In this document: positions 14,914 through 19,776 of the stretch, in pieces | Position numbering within the stretch: position 1 is the stretch's first letter | Layout: the number at the start of each line of letters is the position of its first letter | Assembly: GCA_029051965.1 (NCBI GenBank) | Contig: JAIDJZ010000394.1 | Coordinates: 1-19,776, forward strand | Length of the DNA stretch: 19,776 bases | Source: Paramuribaculum sp. | Lineage (GTDB): Bacteria > Bacteroidota > Bacteroidia > Bacteroidales > Muribaculaceae | Reading direction: 5' to 3' | The notes under the pieces: generated by a model | What the model saw: only the letters and a program-made list of their open reading frames with translations | The model's database searches: none | Told to the model about the DNA's origin: nothing | Translations under genes and position numbers: made by a program

Positions 14914-16113
14914 GTGAATTGCTCAACGTATGTATTTGGAGAATTGTCTCGTGGTTATACTCAATATCCAGAAGACAGTTCTTCAAATATTTTTAAAGAG
15001 ATCGAGTCTGATTGTCTTGCGCCGACACAGTTGATTGTGCATCGGGATGAAAACCTGATGTACTATATCTATGTGCGGAAATTAGACAAGAAAAAATTTA
15101 TCGGGTTATCCGTTGTTATTAATGGCTATTATCTGACGCGCATCCAATCTCTTTTTTCATTATTTGAAAAAGAAATTGAAAAATTGACTGAAAAAGGGGT
15201 TATAATTCATCTCACTGAAGAGGGTGACATTTCGTCAAAGTTGGCTTCTTTGTCTGATGAAGAGGAGGAAGTTATATCTGTCGTAAATACTCTGCAAGTA
15301 AAAATTAATTCGATGGCGAGAATCAAGCGACTTCCTCCCGCTGATTTCTCGGTTTCAGTATCCTCCAGAAAGATATTTAAGGAGACTGATCCAATGACTG
15401 AAATAGCAGAAGCCTCATGTCGTTTCGGGTTTACAGTTGTTTTGAAAGAAAAAGACTATGATACGATAAGGCTGACAAGTTTCAAAAACATTCTGAAGAA
15501 TCTCAATGCAGAGAAATTCGCTTTAATTAAAGAGAATGAAAGCTTGCGGGAAGTTAATAGGACAATCCAGCGACAGAAAAATAATTTCAAAAAAGTTGTA
15601 TTCCTGTCACTTGTCTTGGTTGTTTGTGGAGTTGGGGCAATCTTTCTTTATTTCAGCCTGAATGACGCTAATGTGCAACTTGATGTAGCGCGTCGGACAA
15701 TCAACGAAAAAGATGTCAAAATAGAAAATCGGGATCACAGGATTTCGACTCTCCGAGACTCTGTGAAGTCGCTTAAAGAAGATGTAGAGAGGGCGAAAAC
15801 ATCAAATGAAAAGCTGGAGTCAAAGCTGCAGACGGTAATGAGCTATTATCCTTTTGCGGTTACCAAGTGTGAGGTGAACAACAGCAGATTTAAGTTTGAT
15901 TATTATTGCACTCAAGAGAAGGAGGTGACAGTTACTCTCAAAGCAATCAATGAAACCAGTGGTGAAGAAGTGATAACGGGGACTTATACACTGAAATTTA
16001 ATGAGGGTACGGGGTCAAAAGAACTGATTTATAACAATCCGCTTAATGGATGGTGTGATTACTATGTTGTTCTGATTTATAACGGCAATGTAATCGCCGG
16101 CAAAGACTGGTAG
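14914..16113 (+). CDS. Second bitopic membrane protein, paralogue of the 12970 gene product
   Basis: 399 residues with a GTG start 3 bp after the protease stop. The next in-frame ATG is about 48 codons in and would remove the start of the conserved domain. The N-terminal domain (CSTYVFGELSRGYTQY, LMYYIYVRKLDKKKFIGLSVVI, LFEKEIEKL) aligns with that of the 12970 product (FYTYIRSKKVF, FFALTVSF, LFEAVYNQL). A helical linker leads to one membrane helix at 228-249, preceded by KKNNFKK (inside). Outside are a coiled coil (about 250-312; ENRDHRISTLRDSVKSLKEDV) and a C-terminal beta domain with four Cys that could form disulfides (313-399). Compared with its paralogue, the coiled coil has moved from the cytoplasmic to the outer side. 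No enzymatic motif. Confidence 0.82.
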   Translation: MNCSTYVFGELSRGYTQYPEDSSSNIFKEIESDCLAPTQLIVHRDENLMYYIYVRKLDKKKFIGLSVVINGYYLTRIQSLFSLFEKEIEKLTEKGVIIHLTEEGDISSKLASLSDEEEEVISVVNTLQVKINSMARIKRLPPADFSVSVSSRKIFKETDPMTEIAEASCRFGFTVVLKEKDYDTIRLTSFKNILKNLNAEKFALIKENESLREVNRTIQRQKNNFKKVVFLSLVLVVCGVGAIFLYFSLNDANVQLDVARRTINEKDVKIENRDHRISTLRDSVKSLKEDVERAKTSNEKLESKLQTVMSYYPFAVTKCEVNNSRFKFDYYCTQEKEVTVTLKAINETSGEEVITGTYTLKFNEGTGSKELIYNNPLNGWCDYYVVLIYNGNVIAGKDW

Positions 16114-16132
16114 AATTCAAACGACGATTGTC

Positions 16133-17839
16133 ATGAAATTCATAACTTTTCTCATCTTATTTTTTCAACTATCATTTGCGCTTTGTCTATGTTCCTGCGG
16201 AAATGAAAAGTCGGCAACGGCCTATCGGCTCTCCGCATTGCCGGTCGAGGATAATGAACGCGATAGTTATGGCTTGCTTGGGGCAGACGGCAAGATTCTG
16301 TCGGCTGATTTTGAGTATGCTCCAGGTCCGGTGGTCAATGGTTATTTTTCTGTGCACGACAGTTCCGCTACGGTTGCTCTCTGTCGAGTGGATGAGTCGG
16401 GTTATCATGTTGTTTCCAGTGCATCGGGCTACTCGGAATTCGGCATAATGAATGACGATCGCATTCCCGCTTGTCGTGGAGAGGAGCGTATTGCCATTCT
16501 TGATGGTGAGGGCAACTGTCTGTTTTCTCTTACAGAATTCGATGGTCGCGAAGTCAGGAGTTGCGCGAGCTACAGCTGCGGTAAGCTGAAAGTCGTTTTG
16601 CAGGATGGCGCGGTGGGCTATGTGGATAAAGCGGGCAACAAGCTCTTCGAACAGACCTTTTTGTGGGGAACGGATTTCGTGAATGACAAGGCTCTGGTCG
16701 AATATTCCGAAAATGAATATGCTCTTATTGATGGAAATGGCAAGAAACTGTTCTCCTTTTTCGGTGTCGATGAGGAATATGTGAAAATTTCCCATGAATA
16801 TTCGTATATCTGTTCGAAAAACGATGAAGATCGGGTGACAGTCTACGATTTTTCAGGACAGAAAGTGTGTGAATGTCCTGAGAAGGTTGAGGAAATCCAT
16901 AGTTTCGGAAAAGACGGCTTCATTTTCAAGAAAGATTATGAATATGGTCTGATGGACTATACGGGATCGGAACTGATCAGAGCCAGATATGAGCAGCTCG
17001 TGTTTAACGGAAACACTCTGTTGGCAATCGATGAAGACAGGGATGACGAAATCCTCCTGCTGGATTTTACGGGAAAAACCATAGGCACACTCGACGGAGA
17101 GGAAATCTACTCACCTCAGGAATACGGATTCGAATTCTTTAATCTGATCAAACGTGAAGATGACGAAATCTATCTCATTGATCATGACGGTAGGAGAGTT
17201 GGCGAACCCATGAACGTCTCTGTTGACCTTGATGATCTGTTCTCGGCCGGGATTGTTAACAGTCTCTATTTCCCAAAAGAAGAAGTGTTGAGGGAGGTGA
17301 TGGGATTATGTGGAAACGGAGCCGGGTTAGATCGTAGTCTTGGTGTCTTTTATTTTGATGACGGCCGCTTTTGCAAACCTTCAGATATCAGGCTGATAAA
17401 GGACTCTCCGATAGATGCGCTCGAGGGTAAAACGAAATTTTCGCAGACTATATCGTCAGGTATGAATTATTCACTTGACATTGAGTTCCTTTTCAGTGAG
17501 CCTATCGTCAACCGTGGTTCCGGAGTGCTGAATTCTTTGGCTACGTTTTCAGGAATGAAAATAACGGTTTCCACGTCGGATATATTTACGAGTGCCGCCT
17601 TCTTTAATTTGTGCCGGCGAACTCTTGTAGAAGAATATGGCTGTGGGATAATCTCTCAGAACAGGAACGATTATCTCTTGGCAGGCAAAGATGAGGATGA
17701 TGAGAATTTAATAATACTCATTCATTATGATCCGCAGAGTCATTTTATCTGGACGGGTTCAGGGGGGCGTTTTTATATCTTCCTGAGGCCGCGAAACACT
17801 GTTGCTTCTTGGACCGAAATAATTCAGAAAGGTTCTTAG
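16133..17839 (+). CDS. WG-repeat-like lipoprotein
   Basis: 568 residues. A lipoprotein signal ends at C22 (FALCLCSC). Residues about 35-360 contain repeats of the WG type, in the form Y/I-G/A-hydrophobic-D-x-x-G-(N/K)-x-(L/I)-F. Examples are YGLLGADGKIL, IAILDGEGNCLF, VGYVDKAGNKLF, YALIDGNGKKLF, VTVYDFSGQKVC, YGLMDYTGSELI and IYLIDHDGRRVG. These build beta-propeller or solenoid folds used for binding. The last 200 residues form a separate domain (ISSGMNYSLDIEFLFSEPIV, HFIWTGSGGRFYIFLRPRN) that I do not recognise. It is the last cassette gene, 19 bp downstream of the previous one and noticeably GC-richer than genes 1-5, so it may have joined later or be host-derived. Likely outside the inner membrane as a binding partner of the system. 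Confidence 0.82.
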   Translation: MKFITFLILFFQLSFALCLCSCGNEKSATAYRLSALPVEDNERDSYGLLGADGKILSADFEYAPGPVVNGYFSVHDSSATVALCRVDESGYHVVSSASGYSEFGIMNDDRIPACRGEERIAILDGEGNCLFSLTEFDGREVRSCASYSCGKLKVVLQDGAVGYVDKAGNKLFEQTFLWGTDFVNDKALVEYSENEYALIDGNGKKLFSFFGVDEEYVKISHEYSYICSKNDEDRVTVYDFSGQKVCECPEKVEEIHSFGKDGFIFKKDYEYGLMDYTGSELIRARYEQLVFNGNTLLAIDEDRDDEILLLDFTGKTIGTLDGEEIYSPQEYGFEFFNLIKREDDEIYLIDHDGRRVGEPMNVSVDLDDLFSAGIVNSLYFPKEEVLREVMGLCGNGAGLDRSLGVFYFDDGRFCKPSDIRLIKDSPIDALEGKTKFSQTISSGMNYSLDIEFLFSEPIVNRGSGVLNSLATFSGMKITVSTSDIFTSAAFFNLCRRTLVEEYGCGIISQNRNDYLLAGKDEDDENLIILIHYDPQSHFIWTGSGGRFYIFLRPRNTVASWTEIIQKGS

Positions 17840-17895
17840 AAAGAGCGTCTGCTGAGGTAGCCTTCCTGCAGTTGGTTGAAAAATCACAGGCGTCA

Positions 17896-17920
17896 GGCAG
17901 TCTGATTCTGCTGCTTTTTA
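17896..17920 (+). terminator. Weak terminator candidate at the cassette end
   Basis: A 5 bp stem with one wobble, GGCAG (17896-17900) and CTGCT (17908-17912), is followed by GCTTTTTA. It sits about 60 bp after the cassette stop and touches the end of the converging Vat-like gene. The stem is short, so the call is tentative. Confidence 0.3.
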
Positions 17921-18589
17921 TGACTGGGGATGCTGACTCTGAAGATATTTTTCTATTTCGCTTTTGGCCTGGGCAATGTCGGGATTGGAGAGCATCGGTA
18001 TCAGCAGATCAATCTCCTCAATCGGGCGGTTCCACCATTGGAGGCGCTCCAGAAGATGTATCATCTCATCATCGAATCTGCGGCGTAGGACTCTTGCCGG
18101 ATTGCCTACAGCAACAGAAAATGGCGGAATGTCTGAAGCTACTGTGGCGTTAGTTCCGATTATGGCACCGTCGCCGATATGTACGCCGGGCATGACTGTC
18201 ACGTTCTGTCCGATCCAGACGTCGTTGCCGATGACCGTGTCTCCTTTTAGCGGCAGCTCATCCATAACGGGGGCGATCGCGCCGCCCCAGTCTCCTCCCA
18301 TGATATAGAATGGATAGGTTGTGGCGCAGTCCATCCGGTGGTTGGCGCCGTTCATGATGAAGGTAACCCCCCTGGCAATGGCGCAGAAGTTTCCGATTAT
18401 CAGTCTGTCGCCGATGAAATCATAGAAGTGTGTGACATGCTCCTCGAATTTGTCGGCACCGTCAATGTCGTCGTAATATGTATAGTCTCCGATGATAATT
18501 CTCGGATTCTTCACCACATTCTTTATGTAGCAAAGGCTCGGGATTGCTGGATTGGGGAAAGCCTTGTCTTTGTCTGGGAATACTTTCAT
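17918..18589 (-). CDS. Vat/CatB-like xenobiotic O-acetyltransferase
   Basis: 223 residues from ATG 18589 (MKVFPDKDKAF), close to the roughly 210-220 of Vat/CatB enzymes; upstream in-frame ATGs would add an unrelated 33-residue leader. It is a left-handed beta-helix hexapeptide acetyltransferase. Characteristic segments are GDYTYYDD, FYDFIGDRLIIGNFCAIARG, FIMNGANHRMD with the catalytic His, PLKGDTVIGNDVWIGQNVTV, PGVHIGDGAIIGTNATV, VGNPARVLRRRF and LQWWN. Known relatives acetylate streptogramin A or chloramphenicol with acetyl-CoA. Chromosomal relatives may have other substrates, so resistance cannot be concluded. It converges on the GTPase cassette and has its own -7 element. Confidence 0.9.
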   Translation of the reverse strand: MKVFPDKDKAFPNPAIPSLCYIKNVVKNPRIIIGDYTYYDDIDGADKFEEHVTHFYDFIGDRLIIGNFCAIARGVTFIMNGANHRMDCATTYPFYIMGGDWGGAIAPVMDELPLKGDTVIGNDVWIGQNVTVMPGVHIGDGAIIGTNATVASDIPPFSVAVGNPARVLRRRFDDEMIHLLERLQWWNRPIEEIDLLIPMLSNPDIAQAKSEIEKYLQSQHPQS

Positions 18590-18663
18590 ATTGGGGATTG
18601 GCTGTAGTCGACACTTTTCGGTTACTTCGGTTTCGCCAAAACTCAAAAAAAACAACCGATGCG

Positions 18664-18671
18664 CAAAAATA
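18664..18671 (-). promoter_or_regulatory. -7 element of the Vat-like gene
   Basis: Minus-strand TATTTTTG matches TAnnTTTG, about 75 bp upstream of the start. The -33 match is poor. A 12-base inverted repeat, TTGAC-AA-GTCAA (18717-18728), lies upstream and might be an operator. Confidence 0.45.
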
Positions 18672-18824
18672 GTCATTTTCGCGGACAACGGCTCTATGGC
18701 CAGGGAATAAAAATGCTTGACAAGTCAAAATCCAAACTATGACAGATCAACTTTTTAATCCTTCGTCATCGTAGTCATTAAGTGTATATTGAATATAGCA
18801 TCCAATACCATTTCTCAAGGATAG

Positions 18825-18867
18825 AAAAGACCATTTTGATGTCGCATTGTTTGGCGACACCAAAATG
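18825..18867 (-). terminator. Terminator-like hairpin of the small transcription unit
   Basis: 14 bp stem CATTTTGATGTCGC (18832-18845) and GCGACACCAAAATG (18854-18867) with an 8-base loop. The single non-identical position pairs as G-U only on the minus strand, so the hairpin is fully paired there. On that strand it is followed by GTCTTTTC. Orientation and position fit the end of a transcript started at the promoter near 19152-19182. Confidence 0.6.
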
Positions 18868-18907
18868 TTCAATTATTGCTGACTTCTGCGAATATCGTTC
18901 AGTAACA

Positions 18908-19047
18908 GTTAATCACTGTTAGTATAATGTATTGATGCTTAGGTAGCTATTTGCCGATGCAGAAGCGGTTAATTTATTGATATAAAGATGGGTATAATTC
19001 TAATCCGTACAAGTGACGTGCATTTTCTACGTTTGTAAGTGATTAAC
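18908..19047 (-). repeat. Mutually exclusive inverted repeats (GTTAAT family)
   Basis: The plus-strand string AGTGATTAAC (19038-19047) is the exact complement of GTTAATCACT (18908-18917). The overlapping ATTAACCG (19042-19049) is the exact complement of CGGTTAAT (18965-18972). One element could therefore pair with either of two partners. GTTAATCACT also lies in a local perfect hairpin, TAACAGT-taatc-ACTGTTA (18903-18921). The pattern resembles alternative RNA folds in regulatory RNAs, although the AT-rich motif leaves room for chance. Confidence 0.45.
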
Positions 19048-19103
19048 CGTATGCTACTTAAATCGTTACAAGCCGCATTTGCCTCACCTTGTGCTGATTT
19101 CAT
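18969..19103 (-). CDS. Putative 44-residue small protein (or part of a small RNA)
   Basis: ATG 19103 to TAA 18969, 44 codons, starting MKSAQGEANAACNDL. The middle is very basic (ITYKRRKCTSLVRIRI) and the end hydrophobic (IIPIFISIN), so it could bind membrane or nucleic acid. Support comes from context: an exact -33/-7 promoter about 50 bp upstream, a 5' hairpin just before the start, and a terminator-like hairpin about 100 bp after the stop. Against it: no Shine-Dalgarno, no recognised family, and long inverted repeats that include the stop codon, which would also fit a noncoding RNA. Confidence 0.45.
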   Translation of the reverse strand: MKSAQGEANAACNDLSSIRLITYKRRKCTSLVRIRIIPIFISIN

Positions 19104-19107
19104 AGGT

Positions 19108-19132
19108 GTTCGGCGATTTTCAATTGCCAAAC
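19108..19132 (-). promoter_or_regulatory. 5' stem-loop before the small ORF
   Basis: On the minus strand GTTTGGC and GCCGAAC form a 7 bp stem with one U-G pair around an 11-base AT-rich loop. It ends 4 bases before the ATG of the 44-codon ORF, where it could influence initiation or stability. Confidence 0.4.
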
Positions 19133-19151
19133 CGACAACAGTGACTCAATA

Positions 19152-19182
19152 CAAAGTTAGCTATAATAATCCGATTATCAAA
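19152..19182 (-). promoter_or_regulatory. Strong promoter with no conventional gene downstream
   Basis: Minus-strand TTTG (19179-19182), a 19 bp spacer and TAACTTTG (19152-19159) match the Bacteroidetes consensus exactly. The next conventional gene in this direction (Vat-like) starts 560 bp away and has its own -7. The promoter therefore more likely serves the small unit at 18825-19145. Confidence 0.75.
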
Positions 19183-19236
19183 GGAATATGGCAACTTTAA
19201 CTTTTGGCGACATACAGATGCGCGTACAAAACGGGA

Positions 19237-19776
19237 CTATTCGGGTTTCGTTATGAATTTTTTGAGACTGTCATACTGTTCATATATGTCAGGAACCTGA
19301 TATTTTTCATTGCGTATTGCTCCGCGACCGAGTTCGATGTCTTTGATGACTTTTTTGCAGTCTCCGGCTATGGTCTTATTCACACAATCTGTTGCGAATG
19401 TATCTTTGATCTCCGGTATAAGTTCACTCGCGTCTATGTCCATCAGATTGCTCATCACGAAACCGGCGAATGTTCCGTCACACGCTTTCTGAACGGGAAG
19501 GTTGGAGGTCATGTTGTTTAGAAGCCGTCGGAACGCATCGATAATTTCGCCACGTCTTTCCGGCTGATTGAAGATTATCATTGCTAAAGCATCGGGTGCC
19601 TGTGAGCGGAGATAAGAGTCCAGTCCGGGTTGATTCAGATACGCTTCTATTGCGGTGATATTATCCTTGCCACACGCATAAAGAGCAGGGTGTAGTAGTT
19701 CCGGAGTCAGGTCGCCAAGATGATAGTCGGCAAACTCATCGGTCTGTCGCATAATCTCAAGAACTGCATCAAGACC
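19237..19776 (-). CDS. DUF1186-type protein, partial (N-terminus off window)
   Basis: The frame stays open to the window edge, adding GLDAVLEI before the first ATG at 19752. That ATG is internal, because GLDAVLEIMRQTDEFADYHLGDLTPELL aligns with EAILEIMRQSNSFLEFHLADSAPLL of the gene at 6518. The visible 179 residues are the helical C-terminal half (EIIDAFRRLLNNMTSNLP, CDGTFAGFVMSNLMDI, LIPEIKDTFATDCVNKTI) ending YDSLKKFITKPE. The two share the pattern of DUF1186. The domain structure of the missing part is unknown. Function unknown; probably cytoplasmic. Confidence 0.8.
   Translation of the reverse strand, partial: GLDAVLEIMRQTDEFADYHLGDLTPELLHPALYACGKDNITAIEAYLNQPGLDSYLRSQAPDALAMIIFNQPERRGEIIDAFRRLLNNMTSNLPVQKACDGTFAGFVMSNLMDIDASELIPEIKDTFATDCVNKTIAGDCKKVIKDIELGRGAIRNEKYQVPDIYEQYDSLKKFITKPE

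Larger units (their letters stand above)
10988..17839 (+). other. Six-gene trans-envelope GTPase/aspartic-protease cassette
   Basis: Six genes in one direction with gaps of 7, 4, 9, 3 and 19 bp, so almost certainly an operon. Predicted places: inner membrane (gene 1), cytoplasm (gene 2, GTPase), bitopic inner membrane (genes 3 and 5, same plan), lipoprotein (gene 4 protease, gene 6 WG-repeat-like). The first five genes are AT-richer than the flanks: a sampled line (15121-15180) is 30% GC against 60% in the argC-like gene (841-900). The neighbours on both sides point the other way. The composition and isolation fit a horizontally acquired island, but no integrase, tRNA or direct repeat is seen. 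Confidence 0.75.

Noticed and set aside
19028..19035. Plus-strand TACGTTTG, a -7 match
   Set aside because: No TTG at the -33 distance and no plus-strand gene follows.
10656..19236. Search by eye for direct repeats, integrase, transposase or tRNA flanking the GTPase cassette
   Set aside because: None found in the 10656-10987 or 17840-19236 flanks, so a defined mobile element is not called; repeats further out cannot be excluded.

Overview
The window looks like a chromosomal segment of a gut Bacteroidales, most likely Muribaculaceae-like. The evidence is repeated promoters of the Bacteroidetes type (TTTG, 19-20 bp, TAnnTTTG), few Shine-Dalgarno sequences, a protein ending in a type IX secretion-like sorting domain, and protein families typical of that order. 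No rRNA, tRNA, transposase, integrase or CRISPR array was seen.

Left part (1-9335), mostly on the minus strand. An arginine repressor gene (argR) is followed by an ArgC-like gene that has lost the catalytic residues of the reductase. Next come galactokinase (galK), a two-gene unit for secreted proteins (a short protein with a sorting-domain-like C-terminus and a 751-residue beta-rich protein), and a two-gene unit of a SanA/YdcF-family membrane protein overlapping a DUF1186-type protein. A GNAT acetyltransferase diverges from this unit on the plus strand. Several convincing terminators and -33/-7 promoters separate these units.

Middle (9474-10655, minus). One gene encodes a four-module redox protein: flavin reductase, rubredoxin, rubrerythrin, rubredoxin. 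A PerR-box-like palindrome lies just upstream. It probably detoxifies peroxide.

Accessory cassette (10988-17839, plus). Six tightly packed genes, visibly AT-richer than the surroundings for the first five, encode: a four-helix membrane protein with a large extracytoplasmic helical domain; a P-loop GTPase; a single-pass membrane protein with a cytoplasmic N-terminal domain, coiled coil and outside beta domain; a lipoprotein retropepsin-like aspartic protease; a second, divergent single-pass protein with the same plan; and a WG-repeat-like lipoprotein. The arrangement suggests a trans-envelope machine in which a cytoplasmic GTPase is coupled through two bitopic adaptors to an envelope protease. 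I do not recognise it as a named system. Its N-terminal domains faintly recall the GTPase-associated (GAP1-N1) domains of predicted conflict systems. This is the best candidate for something undescribed.

Right part (17918-19776, minus). A Vat-like xenobiotic acetyltransferase gene, a roughly 650 bp gap, and the 3' part of a second DUF1186-type gene that runs off the edge. The gap is not empty: it holds a near-ideal promoter, a 5' stem-loop, a 44-codon ORF, mutually exclusive inverted repeats and a terminator-like hairpin, and so looks like an unannotated small transcription unit.
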